A stretch of DNA of 64,000 nt from Callorhinus ursinus (GCF_003265705.1 NW_020312788.1:3604028-3668027), one strand, 5' to 3'; counted from the stretch's first letter, positions 1 to 11,929 are shown. Notes: generated by a model from the sequence alone, not told the origin. Numbers and translations are program-made.

Positions 1-497
1 AGGAGCAACTAATTTGCAGAAGATGCTGCGGTTGGCCCTGAGAATTAAGTAATCATGTGTAGAAGAAAATTTTACAAATGAAGACTGTCAGATGTTTTCC
101 CTGTAGAAATGAAACTATCTCATTACATGCTTTGAGTTAGGTTGGTTATAATGTTGGTGGAAGGTTTCTTTAAAATAGTTTTGCAGTAATTTATACTCTT
201 ACTAGGATATATTCTGCTAGGAACAGAGTCAGTAAAAACCAAAATACAAATCAGGCAAATACCAGTTCTCATGTACGTGAGATTTTTAGACACATACATG
301 AAAATATAAGATTTGGGTCTACAAAAGAGGTGACAACATCCTTTTATATTATTTGGTTTGAAAAAAATATTATATGCTCAACCATTCAGAAGATTGTGTA
401 TAAACTTATTCCCCAAGTAGAAAAAAAGTAAGTCAAGTTAAGAAAGATTTTTTCCAGAAGGCATTAAAGATTGATATATTCATCTTCATAAAATAAA
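1..497. other. Unassigned AT-rich sequence
   Basis: No convincing open frame, tRNA-like fold or repeat was recognised. The short open frames here are what AT-rich non-coding DNA gives by chance. Confidence 0.5.
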
Positions 498-560
498 AGC
501 ATTTGCATGGATTTATATATACATATATAAGCATTTGCATGGATATATATATATAAAATA
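498..560. repeat. Two-copy AT-rich tandem duplication
   Basis: The block AAGCATTTGCATGGAT followed by a TATATA run occurs twice head to tail with a period of about 31 bases. It is a small local duplication with a dinucleotide core. Confidence 0.75.
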
Positions 561-639
561 CACAGTTATATTCCAATAACAAACTGGAAAAGCATTTGAA
601 ACTCATATCATGGACCAAAGGCTAATTTCCTTAATGTAA

Positions 640-860
640 AAAGTAATTACAAATGGATAAGAATTAGTAATAACTCAATTTTCAAATGCATAAAGAATAA
701 AACAGGCACTCAAAAGAAAAGCAAAATCAAAGGTTTCTTATGAAAAGATATTCAATCTCATGGATAATATTAAAATGCAAATTAGAGTGACAGCATAAAT
801 TCTAGTTGGTAAATTTCTTTCTCATCTGGATATAGGTTAATAATTCTGAAACTGCTTTAC
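640..860 (+). mobile_element. Old L1 (L1M-type) ORF2 3' fragment
   Basis: The order of short blocks (TTTTCAAATGCATAAAGAA, then GAAAAGATATTCAATCTCAT, then AAAATGCAAATTAGAGTGAC) follows the region near the 3' end of mammalian L1 ORF2. It is strongly diverged with no usable reading frame. The match was made by eye from the known L1 layout. Confidence 0.5.
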
Positions 861-1079
861 ATGTATACTGGGGTTGAACAAATAAGTAAACAGATGGTGG
901 ACAGTGGGAGCCAGACAGTCACACTGTCAGAGAGGGAAGTTATAGATAAACAAGAAAGGAAGACTTGAATGAACCTTCGCTGCCACATTAAAGTTGGAGA
1001 CATGAACACAATCTCATGTTTATCTTAATACATGTATATAGAGATAGATAAATAGAGATATATGGATATACATATATTA

Positions 1080-1520
1080 CCTAATTTGGTCCACTGAGAG
1101 GGCCTTGAAGCATTGCTACTCCAGTAGCAACGAACATACTCTGTGACTAGACCTTCATTTTTAGATAGTACTCTTTACTGAAGGAACCAAGACTCCCTGG
1201 AGAAATGACTGTTTCGAGGCTGGGGCAAGGAAAATACAAGATGATCCCGAAGCATCTTGGATCAGGTTGGGGCTATGTCAAAGGGACACAGGAGCAAACT
1301 GAAAAAGCTCCCAGTGGCTAAATCTGGAACAATTTGAGTAAAAAAGTAAATGATGTAGTGTTAGATTACATACCAAAATATGAAATATACATAAGTCCAG
1401 ATCGATATAAATAGATGACTCAATAAATAAATGAATGAGGGACAAAAGACAAATGTACTATCCTTGCAATGCTTCTGTTAAATTTAAAATGATTTCAAAA
1501 TAGTAAGCTTATTTAAAAAT
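1080..1520 (+). repeat. Possible old L1M-like 3' region
   Basis: The string AACTGAAAAAGCTCCCAGTG and a later TCAATAAATAAATGAATGAG resemble the untranslated end of old mammalian L1 families. The strand and family are uncertain. The stretch 861-1079 to its left was not assigned. Confidence 0.3.
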
Positions 1521-1719
1521 GTTTATAAAGAATATTTAATATGTGGGAAATGTTCTCATTATTTTGCCAAATAAATAAAAGTAGACTGAAAAACTGAATA
1601 AACAATATAATTCTAATACAGAAAATGAAAAAGGAAATAGACTGAAACAAACAAGAGCAAAACATGATTTCCTTTCTCTAAGACTGATGAAAGTCAAAAT
1701 ATTGATATTCCTCAATTGT

Positions 1720-2180
1720 TCTGAGTCTGGAGAAATAGGCATGTTCACAGTGATGTGTGACATAAAGTGCCACTGAGGACAAATTTGGCAACATATGCCA
1801 ACTGAAAATGCACCTACTAGTTTACTTTGGAATTCTACTAAGTTATCCTTTGCATATATTTGTGCATGTGGGAAATGGCATATTATGCACATGAAAATTC
1901 ACTGCAGCATTTTTTGTAATATCCAATGTTTGCAAATAGCCTACATATTCATCAATATAGACTGGGATATACACATCCAATAGAATATTACACAACTGTT
2001 TAAACATGGTATGACTTTATACATACCAATATGAAAAATTCTCCAAAACACAGTGCCTAGGGGAATAAAAGCAAGGTGCTGGTAGTGTGTCTAATTTCAG
2101 ATTCTAAAGAAATTTTAGAAAATTGCTAATTGGCAATATATTTTAATTTGTGAATTTAATACACAAGAAACACTGGAGAA
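1720..2180 (+). mobile_element. Old L1 (L1M/L1ME-type) ORF2 3' end
   Basis: It shows the typical order near the L1 ORF2 C-terminus: a TTTGGCAAC block near 1785, then TTCACTGCAGCATTTTTTGT, a diverged 'aacctaaatgtccatcaata' block, and a 'gaatattacacaact' block near 1983. All frames are broken. A second copy of the same L1 region lies 1.2 kb downstream. Confidence 0.65.
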
Positions 2181-2929
2181 CTGGGTAATCTTTGTTCCTC
2201 GATCAAATATGTCTTTGGATAGTGAAAGATTACCCCAACATTGAAACTTTCGTGGACATCTTGGGGTGTGACTATGAAAAATTCTAGAGAAATCTGGAAG
2301 GCTTGTGAATCTGCTTATTACGTATATTTAATGCTTTTCATCACAAGAGAGCAAAACGGGGAGTAAAAGAGGCAAACCCGAGAAACATGATTGACTAACT
2401 CTGGAAAATAATTTGTACATTTACTTTGCCCTCTCAAAGAAACTTAATAGATTTTTCAAACCTAGCCTCCAAGAGGCTGAGTATACTTAATGACTCTACT
2501 CTTTAGTAAAAATACCAAAAGTTTGTCTCATAAAAGTTAGATTGCTGTTTCCTTTCTAGAAAACTTATGGTAGAAGTCACATTACAATCTGTCATTTTTG
2601 TGGTACAATGACCATGTTAATAATATATCATGTTAAACAGTTAAACAATTTTACCTTTTAAAACTCTCAGACATATATCTCATGTGGATAATTTATCCAT
2701 ATTCATCAATTTACAAAAATCTAATATTGCTTTGTGGGTAGAACAGATCTTTCTAAATGATACCTGTGTGATTTCTGGGCAATGAAATAAATATACCTGA
2801 ATTATATATCTTTTAAAACATAAATTGGCCTAGAAATAAAGGAGGATATAGAAAGCAGATTCTAGGAATTATATAAAATTATAAGAATTGATTATTTTAA
2901 ATTGTAACAGTAGATGTGATAAGACTTTG
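2181..2929. other. Unassigned AT-rich sequence
   Basis: I see no gene, structured RNA or recognisable repeat between the two old L1 pieces. Confidence 0.4.
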
Positions 2930-3370
2930 AAGAATTGAGTGCCCTTGTATTCTGCTGGTGGCCGGATAAGTTGTGGTAATTTAGGGGGGAGAGAAGAAAT
3001 TTGGCAACCTGTGATAAAAAGACTTGAAAATATTCAAACCATTTACCCAATAACCTCAGTCTTAAGACTATCTAAAGAACCAAGGTAGACTATCTCATCT
3101 ACATTGGCCAGATTTGTGGACAAAAATTGTTCACTAAAGCGTTATTTCTAGTAATGAAAAAACATAAACAACCATACATCCTAAGGCTGGATAATAGTTA
3201 AATTTTTGTATATAACTAAGAGAGACTGTATGGTCATTAAAGCAGTGTTTTTGAAGAACAACTAATAGGAAAGTGGGGGAAAACACCAGACTACAGTTTT
3301 GCATATATATTTGATTCTATTTTTCATTTGATACATTTTTTTGTATAAAAGGTGAAGAAACATAAAAAGG
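2930..3370 (+). mobile_element. Old L1 (L1M/L1ME-type) ORF2 3' end, second copy
   Basis: It starts with a block like 'cctttgtattctgctggtgg', followed by AATTTGGCAACCTGTGATAA, a TTATTTCTAGTAATGAAAAA block and a diverged 'ggtcattaaagcag' block. This repeats the layout of the fragment at 1720-2180, so the two are likely pieces of related old L1 insertions rather than one copy. Confidence 0.6.
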
Positions 3371-3668
3371 AAATAATTGTGTTTATTGGCTGGGATTATG
3401 AATACTTCACATATTCATTTTATTTGAAATTCTATATAAATTTATTCTATATATTTTCCAAGTTCCCTAAAACGACCACATATTTCCATTAAAATAAAGC
3501 TAAAGAGTTTTAACTTAAAAATCAAATAATTGAAAGTTAATTTAATATATTCATAACAAACCTAAAATGAGGATACGTTTTTCAATTTTACTGTTACTAC
3601 CCCAACAGCTGGCTAATACACAGAAAACATATGGCACATATAAAATATACTCCCATATCCATGTTGAT

Positions 3669-3760
3669 TAGCTGAGATTTGCCATATTAGAAACAAATAG
3701 GGTAAAATAACATTCAATATAAAATATATTTATATAAAATAATATAAAATAACATTCAAT
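3669..3760. repeat. Local duplication around AAAATAACATTCAAT
   Basis: The string AAAATAACATTCAAT occurs twice about 45 bases apart, separated by an AT-only stretch. This looks like a small tandem duplication. Confidence 0.7.
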
Positions 3761-3780
3761 TCAAGTTTTTCTGTGTCTTT

Positions 3781-3987
3781 CTTTTTTTTCTTTTGAACCC
3801 AAACTTGCTTTGCTATAAATCTTTTACAATTCATATCTTGTTTCCCTTTCATAAGAATTCCACCGGGGGTCAAAATTCTGGCCTTAGAATAGCTTTCTTC
3901 CATATAAGACTAATTGCCTATATGGGAATCAAACCTGAAATTTTAATCTCATTAGCACAATATTCTAACCAATTTAGCTGTCCCCTA
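3781..3987 (-). mobile_element. tRNA-Ile(AAT)-like head with A-rich tail (retroposed tRNA or unknown SINE)
   Basis: On the minus strand, 3987-3914 aligns over 74 bases (the normal length) with mammalian tRNA-Ile-AAT. The A-box-like segment reads CAGCTAAATTGG, the D-loop continuation TTGGTTAGA is kept, and the anticodon loop reads CTAATGA with AAT preserved at 3951-3953. The B-box-like segment reads GGTTTGATTC and the 3' acceptor side reads TAGGCAA. The anticodon and acceptor stems are partly unpaired, so it is not a functional tRNA. About 130 bases follow and end in an A-rich run (T-rich on the plus strand at 3780-3796), which is the shape of a retroposed tRNA-derived element. It is not a SINEC, whose head is tRNA-Lys. 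No clear flanking duplication was found. Confidence 0.55.
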
Positions 3988-5648
3988 TTTACTTCTTCAA
4001 AAACCAGCAAATGGAAAATTATTTTCTTAAGCTTAATGTAAATTCATGCTACTCATTTTATCCTTTCCAGCAAAAGGCTTATAATAATGAAAGATACTGA
4101 ATTTATTAGACCATTTCACATGCAGTTTGGAGTCTTACAAGAAATAAAGGCACAAATTGATTTAAAGAATAACTGAGCAAAGAAAATCTTTGGGAAATTA
4201 GGGTAAAATGTGACAGAGATGAAGCAAGTAAGTACTAAATATTGAATATTTGGTCTATCTAGGTAACAGAAAGCAAATGATTGGTAACAGTTCAGCATTC
4301 AGGAGCTGATACCAACAGCAACTTGGGAACCGTTTTCACAATGTTTTAATCTCTGTTTGAAAGATGGGTGTCTGTTATATTCAGATGAAAATCCAGAACA
4401 AAATCTGCAATCAGTCAATTTCTCACTTTCCATTTGTCAGGATTTCCCGGTGTGCCAACATGGTATCATGCACTTGAAGGAAAATAGTTAATGCCCGATT
4501 TTTCTCTTCTTACAGACATAACCTTTCTCCCTACCCCCAGGAATTCATCTTTTCCTGCAAAGTCACTTAGGATCAAAGTTCTACTGATGGAAGCACGTTG
4601 CATCCTCTGACCAGTAAACCCAATGGCAAGGAGAGTTCAGAGATACTTGGATCAAATGAGATTATATTGGTACAGTAAAATAGTTTTTATAGACTTGAGT
4701 GCCACACAATTGGAGGTATGGTTATAAAATTCGAGATAATGATTTTCTCCTAAGATTGTTTAGGACTAAGCAATAGACTAACATCTTGAAACGCGTGCAT
4801 TGCTTATGTAAATCCAGCCTTATGGTATCTGTAGAATTATTCATAAATACCTGTCAAGGAATGTAGAGTGGATAATGATGGTAAATGGCAGAAGCTTGTG
4901 TCCACTACAAAGCTAGTTTAAAGTTTCATTTTTAGTTGCCTGGTGACTGTTGAATCTTTAGAGAAATTTCCAGTTCACCTTAATTAAATTAGATAATGTA
5001 ATTCATGGGTTGTTTCTGGACCACTGCTCTTCTCACTTATAACGGAAATCAATGAAAAAGTAAGAGGCTTACTTATAAAAAGGAAAATAAAAAGTGCATA
5101 TAAAACTCCAGAAAAGCAGTTCTTGATTATATGGGCAGTAAACTGGCTAGAATTGGTTAACAGTAGAAATTACCTCAGTATAAAATTTGCAGTATTTTTA
5201 ACTCTTTCTAGACTGAAAACTATTTTGCTTTAAGAAGATTTTCTTATAATTCCTATAAACAACTAGTATCTCCTCTAGAAAATACAAAAGCTTGTTCTAT
5301 AGATGACCTAGGGTTACTGCTACTAATCTGTTAGCTTTGAAGGGAAAGGCAGCTTCTGCATATTTTGTAATTTTATTTCTCTTTAAATGCACAGAAAAAA
5401 CATCAATAATATCATCTCAGTGTGGAAAGTGGTAACTTCATGTTTTATCGAAGAGAAGAAAATCCATTTGAGAAGAACTTTTTTTGTCTCCATTTCACAA
5501 AAGCAATTATTCAATTATTTATCAAGCACCTAATATATATTGGCACCTGTTTTTTAAAAAAATCTAAAACAAACAATTCAGCCTTCAAAGTATTTATATG
5601 TAGTATAGATAGTAAAGAAGGTTAAATTTTATATGTTTAAATATATAT
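3988..5648. other. Unassigned AT-rich sequence
   Basis: About 1.6 kb with only short chance open frames. No promoter-like CpG cluster, RNA gene or repeat family was recognised. Confidence 0.4.
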
Positions 5649-5767
5649 GGGGGTTCCTGACTGGCTCAGTCGAAAAAGCATGCAACTCTTGATCTCGGGG
5701 TCGTGAGTTTGAGCCCCACATTAGGTGTAGAGATGACTAAAAAAATAAACTTAAATAAACAAATAAA
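5649..5767 (+). mobile_element. Old CAN SINE (SINEC), short form
   Basis: The tRNA-Lys-derived head reads GGGGGTTCCTGACTGGCTCA. It is followed by GATCTCGGGGTCGTGAGTTT and GAGCCCCACATTAGGTGTAG, then an A-rich tail with AAATAAA units. It lacks the long CT-rich segment of younger copies, which fits an older SINEC class. Degenerate AT-rich flanks resemble each other (TAAATATATATG and AAATAAATATG). Confidence 0.88.
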
Positions 5768-6005
5768 TATGTAGATGGCATCTAGGACAAGCAGGTAACC
5801 CATATGAGGAATGGTCACAGGATTGGGAAATGAAATAAATCTTGAAGAGTAAGAGAAAGTTATAGACAAAGGAATGCTCAGTGAGTAGGATCTGATCATT
5901 GTGGCTTCAGTATAACATGTATTTGTACATGGGCTTCATAAGGCTATGATAGGAAAAATAATTTAAAAAAATAATAGCAACAACAAAATAATAATAACTG
6001 AAGTT

Positions 6006-6031
6006 AAATAGTTTAAATAGTTTAAATAGTT
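6006..6031. repeat. Short tandem array of TAGTTTAAA
   Basis: Three near-perfect copies of a 9-base unit (TAGTTTAAA) lie directly left of a MIR. Confidence 0.8.
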
Positions 6032-6235
6032 TCTACTTTGTGCCAGGCACCGTTCGAAGCATTTTATATATGTTAACTCATTCAATCTCTTCAACAATAA
6101 TACCTTCTCATTAACAGTACTATTATTTCCAACATTTCACAAACCAGAAAACAGGGGCTCACAGAGATCAAATGACTTGCCATAGGTGACCCAGCTACCT
6201 AATTATGGAACTAGAATTTAAGCTTACTCTGACAC
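6030..6235 (-). mobile_element. MIR SINE
   Basis: The plus strand reads as the reverse complement of MIR: CTTTGTGCCAGGCACCGTTC, then TTAACTCATTCAATCTCTTC, an ACTATTATTTCC block, a CAGAAAACAGGGGCTCACAG block and the core GACTTGCCATAGGTGACCCA. Near full length and moderately diverged. Confidence 0.88.
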
Positions 6236-6259
6236 TTCGGTTGGAATTCAAGATTAGAG

Positions 6260-6480
6260 TGGTAAGCATGGCCTTGTATATCACAGTAAAGTCTGGAATT
6301 AATTCTGAAGGTAATATGGAACCACTGAAAAATTTTAAGCTAAAAAAATGTTTAAAAATCAGATTTATGTTTTAGAGAACTTTTTCAGGCAGAAGTATTG
6401 AGGATGGCTTAGAAAGAAGCAAGACACCATCAGGGCAATCATTAAAGAAGTTCTTGCATCAGTCCAAACAAGAAATAAGC
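6260..6480 (+). repeat. Unnamed old mammalian repeat block
   Basis: The sequence follows a pattern seen in old mammalian repeats: 'ctgaaggtaat-ggaaccactgaaa', then CAGATTTATGTTTTAGAGAA, then 'gaggatggctt' and 'gcatcagtcca'. A related block lies at 48380-48670. I recognise the pattern but cannot name the family. Confidence 0.4.
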
Positions 6481-6999
6481 GCCTGACAGAAGGCAGAAGG
6501 CCGACGACAAATGTACCTTGACAGTAGAAAAAGTTCTACTGGATTTTTCGGCATTGTAAACAGAACCTTCTAGCTCTAACAGGCAGTTAGGTAGGGTGGT
6601 CATAATAACGTAAGTAGGGCAAAAGGGAAAAACCATAAATGGGCAAATATGATTAAAATTAATGGTAAATAGAAGATAAAATCCATTCTGCCTAACCTTT
6701 GCTTCAGAATAGGAATTGCTAGAATATGTTAAACACATTAATAATAATTAAAGATTTTTAATTATTTTTATCCTCAGTATTATTTTGATTACTAAATGCA
6801 ATATCATTAAAAGTGATAACTTATAAAATGACTGTGTGAATGACAATATTAAAAATAGTAAATCAGTTACTAAATTATCAAAATATTCAGGCTCACTTTT
6901 TAAAATAAACTTTCAGTGTATTTTAAGTTAAAAATACAAATCACAATGATGATAACAATAGCAAGATGATGATTATTAAAAAAACTATAGCAGTTTACA

Positions 7000-7205
7000 T
7001 ATATTTACCAGGTACTATGTAACCAGGCTGCTCATTTACATTTCACCTTTTCTTCACAAAGGTGAAGAAACTACCTTATGAAGTAGATATAATTATTATT
7101 CCCATTTTGTGGATGAAAAGACTGTGGCTTAGAGAGTTTCAGTAATTTTACCCACTTTTCCACAGGGAGGAGCCAGGGTTTGGCTGCTTTTCAAAAGTCT
7201 ACATT
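7000..7205 (-). mobile_element. MIR SINE
   Basis: It is the reverse complement of MIR: an ACCAGGTACTATGT block, an ATTATTATTCCCATTTTGTG block, GACTGTGGCTTAGAGAGTTT and a degenerate 'ggagccagggtttg' end. More diverged than the copy at 6030. Confidence 0.78.
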
Positions 7206-7899
7206 ATTAATCATTATTCTATGTAGTTTACATTATTTGACTACAAATAAAAAAATAATACTAGATTAAACTTTACCACACAAAATAACAGATACTCTGC
7301 TTGCCAATTATTGTTGTTATAGCTAAGCCTGAAATTTACTCATTTAAACTCTCCTCTGTGAAGCTGGTGCTGGGACTCTGAACTTTCTTTCTCCTTTGCC
7401 CCATGGCTTCCAATTAGATTCTTTCAACAGGAAACATTAAAGAGAGATCGGAAGGCAGAAAGAAAGGAAAAAAGAAAACCCTTGCTCCTGTTTCCTATAG
7501 GGAACTTTTACTGGCTGACAATCCTCTAATGTTCAAAAATAAGTATTTTTTAAAACTGCCATGATTTTGCTCATTCGGTTCCAAACATTTATTTTTTTTT
7601 TTGCAAAATTGTATAATTGGTATCCTTTTTAAAATGTGGTTAAAATCTCTTTAAAAAGTAGCTAATAACATACATATGAATTTTGAAAATTTTCTCAAAG
7701 TTTCAAATAAATCATGCAGAGTAGGGAAGCACAGGTATATCAGTTTGTAGTAGCAGGAGAACTAACATGGAAGCAAAAACTGTACATCTGTAAGCTAATG
7801 ATACCTTTTTATTCTTTTTTATAAAAAACTGAATAGTTGATAGACATTTCCAATATACACAACCATAAAAAAAGATTATTATAATGAGCCTATCCATTA
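7206..7899. other. Unassigned sequence
   Basis: Nothing recognisable apart from AT-rich tracts. A 61-codon minus-strand open frame at 7712-7897 has no feature of a real gene. Confidence 0.4.
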
Positions 7900-8455
7900 C
7901 ATATAATCCAGTTTCAACAAGTTTGCTAACTTGGGTTCATCTATCCCACTTCTCCTTTTTATTTTACTCTACTTTTTTCTGAAGCTTTTTTTCCCAGACA
8001 TCACACAATTTCACTTGAAATCATTCAACACGTCTCTCTAAAACACATTTTTTAAAACTATAGTAACTCTAATAAAATCGTAATTTCTTAATGCCTAATA
8101 TCCAGTTCATGTTCAAGTTTCCACAATGTCTCAAAATGTCTCTTGCTGTTGATTTGGTCAAATCAAAACTCAAATATGGCCTATGCGTGCATTTGTAGCT
8201 AACTGCTCCTCCTTTCCTTTCCCCCTTCCTGTACCGGTTGGTGGAAAGTACAATTTGAAATAGAAGCTGTGATAGCAAGATTTCAGTTTTTCGCCATTAA
8301 ATATGATGGAAAAAAAACAGGTCATTTATCCTTTAAATTTTCTGTTATTTTATATATCACTGATTACTTCACGTCATTTAACTTGCTCCATTTGAATCCC
8401 CTAAATTTTCTGTGAACTCGTAGTTAGAGCTGAAGACTTGAATAGATTCCACATC

Positions 8456-8486
<31 letters not shown>

Positions 8487-8530
8487 GCAAGAATATACCA
8501 TAGATGGTCTGTGAATTCTTCCAAACATTT
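7900..8530. mobile_element. Old L1M-type LINE segment
   Basis: It contains blocks I associate with an old mammalian L1 3' region: 'cctaatatccagttcatg' followed by TTTCCACAATGTCTCAAAAT, then 'gatttggtcaaatcaaaactcaaat', then CGTAGTTAGAGCTGAAGACT and GCAAGAATATACCATAGATG. The order of blocks is right but the family and strand are not certain. An ATTT microsatellite has grown inside it. Confidence 0.5.
8457..8484. repeat. (ATTT)n microsatellite
   Basis: About seven uninterrupted TTTA/ATTT units lie inside the old L1M-type segment, not in a SINE tail. Confidence 0.95.
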
Positions 8531-8715
8531 AAAGAAGAAATGACAGCAATTGTACACAATTTTTCTTCACTGAATATAAATATCTTTTAAAAATTAAATG
8601 TAAGTATATGTATTTATATAAATAACATATATAGGTTTACATGAATATAAAATACAACTTTACATTTATAATATTCTATTCATAAAATATTATATGAATT
8701 TATACAATAAATATA

Positions 8716-9010
8716 AACCAAAGTGGGTTTATTCCAAGAATGCATTTTTGGTTTAACTTTTGAGAATTATTTGATGTATTTTACCACATTGATGGAATGA
8801 AGAAGAAAAGTATGATTGTCAAAATGAATACCTAAAAATTTTGATAAAACTCAAAATTCAGGATAACAACCCATAGAATACTAGGAATATAAAGGACACA
8901 CCATCACCAATAAAAAATGTCTACAAAAACATCTGCAACAAACATCATACTTAATAGTTGAAATATTAAAATCTTTTCACCTAATAGGAGGAATGAGAAG
9001 AGAATTCTTA
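8716..9010 (+). mobile_element. Old L1 ORF2 reverse-transcriptase fragment
   Basis: The blocks AAAGTGGGTTTATTCCAAGA, 'ttaccacattgatggaatgaagaa', ACATCATACTTAATAGTTGA and AAATCTTTTCACCTAATAGG follow the L1 reverse-transcriptase coding region in order. The frame is destroyed. It is much more diverged than the L1 at 35.5-41.5 kb. Confidence 0.75.
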
Positions 9011-9114
9011 TCATAACTTCTATTTCCAACTGTACTTTTAATTCAAAGTGTCTCATCAATTTAGCAACTTGCCCTCTATCCTGCTTCATTTGGCTTTATG
9101 GTACCCATCATTTC

Positions 9115-9265
9115 CTAACATATGTTTATTTTTATATCTCTGTATTGTCAAAATGTGAGCTCCAAGATGGAAGGGACTTTGTCTTTTGTGTTTAGTGCTG
9201 TAACTCTCTGCTGTACCCTGAAGGGTGCTTCATAAGAAATGCATTTTGAGGGAGTAAAAGTAATA
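9115..9265 (+). mobile_element. L2 LINE 3' end
   Basis: Typical L2 3' end order: ATGTGAGCTCCAAGATGGAA, GGGACTTTGTCTTTTGTGTT, a 'gctgtaccct' block and a degenerate 'agggtgcttcataa' where L2 has the '...agtaggcgctcaataa' end. Confidence 0.75.
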
Positions 9266-9734
9266 AGTTAAAAAAATGTTCATTTTATTAGTATTCAAGT
9301 CCACCTGATTGTCTTTACGTTTTTCATGTAATTCACCATTCCTCTCTTTTCAGATAACTTTTTTCCTCAATATATTTAGAAAGTACAGAAAAGTTGAAAA
9401 AGGAAAACCTACCATTCAGCAATAATTATTTGCTAACATTTGGAAGACTCTCTGGATTAAAAAAAAAAACTATGCAAAAATATATTTTTAGTCTATCTAA
9501 AATCATGTAGATTCTTAATCTATTGCACTTATTTTTATTTGCCATATACTTGTTCATTATTTTAATGGGTGAATGAACATAATAATAAACTGTTTTCTAT
9601 CATTTGTTGTTTTTACTTATTAAACTAACACTATAATATTCCTCTGCATTTCTATGATTATCTAACAGAATAAATTACTTAAACTGAAATTTTTGAATAT
9701 TTTTTAACTTTTAGTAGTTAAGGTAGTTATATGA

Positions 9735-10050
9735 TTCAACATTTAGAAAATACAAAGTGTTATTCAGCAAAAAGTTTCCCTTTCCTTTCTTCATTTTAAT
9801 ACTCTCCCCTCTCCTCCAAAGTCATCAGCATGATCAGCCTATTGTATAATCTTTCTGATACATTTTTTCCATATATATGTAGTTCCACCCTTATTCCTTT
9901 TTATTATATTTACACAGATGGGAGCATATCATGCACACTGATCTGTCCCTTGCTTGTTCACTACATATATTTGGAGATGTCTTTATATAAGCATACAGAA
10001 AAATATATACACCTTTTTATGGATGTATGCATTATGTTGCATGGTAACAT
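9735..10050 (-). mobile_element. Old L1M-type 3' fragment
   Basis: The plus strand shows the reverse-complement pattern of L1M ORF2 and 3'UTR: 'ccctctcctccaaagtcatcagc', ACACAGATGGGAGCATATCA, TTTGGAGATGTCTTTATATA and 'atggatgtatgcattatgttgcatgg'. It resembles the minus-strand fragment at 52440. Confidence 0.55.
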
Positions 10051-11126
10051 TTAATAAATGTATCAGTAGTAAATTAACATTTACAATTAATTAGTAAATG
10101 TATCTTAATTTAATTAATCAGCCAGCTATCAGTGGAAATTGAAATAACCTACTCCTTTCTGGTAAGCCTTTTTTTCTATTTTTCTCTTTATCAATAGTTT
10201 AAGAGAAAAGAGGTATCTGTATGTAGCAAATAGTCCTATAATTTTCCTTCCCATGAAAACCAGTCACAGTGAAAACAGTACAAAAGTAGACCTTTAAATT
10301 TGAGATGATTGGAAATCCTGAAAACTGGGTGGCGCTTATCTTCATGGTTGATGTATATTTGCATACAATATCTAATGCTGAGCTACCTATAACTAACATT
10401 AGGATATGGATTCTAGGCTAGACACATCCATTCCAATTCAATGTTCTACACCATCTCAGGAAATGATTACCACTAAATAAATAAGGCCAGCTAAACAAGA
10501 GCAGACACTCAATCGATGTATGGGCATGGCACAGAATTAAGAAACTTCATCATGATTCCAGTATAGCTTCTAAATTCTGATAGTATTTTAACTTCTTCAT
10601 GATTGGAAGCAATTAATCTGTTATGAAATTGTACCTACTGCATTTTAATCTAGGGAGCCAGAAAGTCCTGGTGATGATGATACAGTAGTTCTTTTGCTTG
10701 GTGGTTATTGCTAAGCCTGTTCTTTTTCATCAACCCAGCAACATGCATTTATTGAACACTGAATATGGGAAAAGCACCTTGCCTTCAAGGATTTAAAGAT
10801 AAACTATCCTAGAATATAGGACAGTTATGTAAATGGAATCTACGTACAAAATAATGAAAACAAAGTGCATGTGAAATTTTAACACAAGGAAGGCAATCAC
10901 AGCTTTTTAAGTGTTACCAAACAGATGGGCATCCAGGAATATGGAATGTTATTAGGGAATTTGCCATGATTTCTAAAACTGGAATTCAGATAAAAAAATT
11001 ACTCTGGATTAAGTGTTTAGTGATATGAAGACAGAGTAAGCTTTTGAAGAAGAGAATTGGGGGAGTGGCACTTTAAATGGAGCGGCTTTCTTGGAAGTGA
11101 GGTAACTTAGGGTACATTAGGGGAAA
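10051..11126. other. Mostly unassigned sequence
   Basis: From about 10735 the block 'catttattgaacactgaatatggg' resembles the start of an old mammalian repeat also seen at 29945 and 58060. The rest was not recognised. No gene is supported. Confidence 0.35.
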
Positions 11127-11276
11127 AGTATGGGTTAGCCTGGTGATGGGTATTGAGGAGGGCACGTTTTGCATGGAGCACTGGGTGTTATGAACAAACA
11201 ATGAATCATGGAACACTGCACCAAAAACTAATGATGTAATATATGGTGATTAACATAACAATAAAAATTTTAAAAA
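11127..11276 (+). mobile_element. 5'-truncated carnivore L1, 3' end only
   Basis: It starts with ATGGGTTAGCCTGGTGATGG, then GAGCACTGGGTGTTATGAAC and ACCAAAAACTAATGATGTAA, ending in an A-rich tail. It matches the 3'UTR of the full L1 at 35.5-41.5 kb. Only about 150 bases were inserted. Confidence 0.92.
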
Positions 11277-11929
11277 ATGAACTACTTTGGCCAAAGCATA
11301 GAATTTGTGTCAGGAAGTAGTGGGTGACATGCTGGAAATGTAGGTTGGAGATCACATTGGCTATAAAGAGTTTTTAAAGCTAAGCTACTATATTTTGACA
11401 TTATCACATAAAATATATCAGCTATTGAAAGCTTTAAAGAGTCTAACATAATAAAACTTAGCAGCAAGCTTTTTTTTTTTTCCCCCCACTTTTTGCAGGT
11501 GTTCAAGAACCAGCAGTAGCCTGGGTGGCAGTCAAGTGAAGGGAAACCTCATGGCAGGTAGATACTCTGCAGATCTTGATTTGAAATATAAACACCCATG
11601 AATTTTTCACAAATAATCACCCATGAAGATCTATTCAGTGCTTGTAAATACTTTTGTAATTGCTGAGTCAATCCATGAGGTTGGGTAGGAAGAAGGATTG
11701 TGAAAAAAAAATTTAAGAAGTTTTGGTGGGCAGTATGTCAATAATCTTAACTTTAAAACTATCATAAAATAATCTATGTGTTATAAAGTAGTAATTAAAA
11801 TCCTGTTCAATTACATTTATGGCCCTACAGTTTTGTTCAGTTCTGTCCAGGAAATATCCTAAGGAGTATATCCCTAGAACGTTCAGGTTGCTTTTCCTGG
11901 GAATGTTCCCCTGCCCTTCAACCATCTTC
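11277..11929. other. Unassigned sequence
   Basis: It has a T-run followed by a C-run near 11470-11488, and no recognised gene or repeat. Confidence 0.4.

Noticed and set aside
5649..5767. tRNA-Lys gene
   Set aside because: The tRNA-like head belongs to a SINEC, with the usual SINE body and A-rich tail. The same holds for all other SINEC heads in the window.
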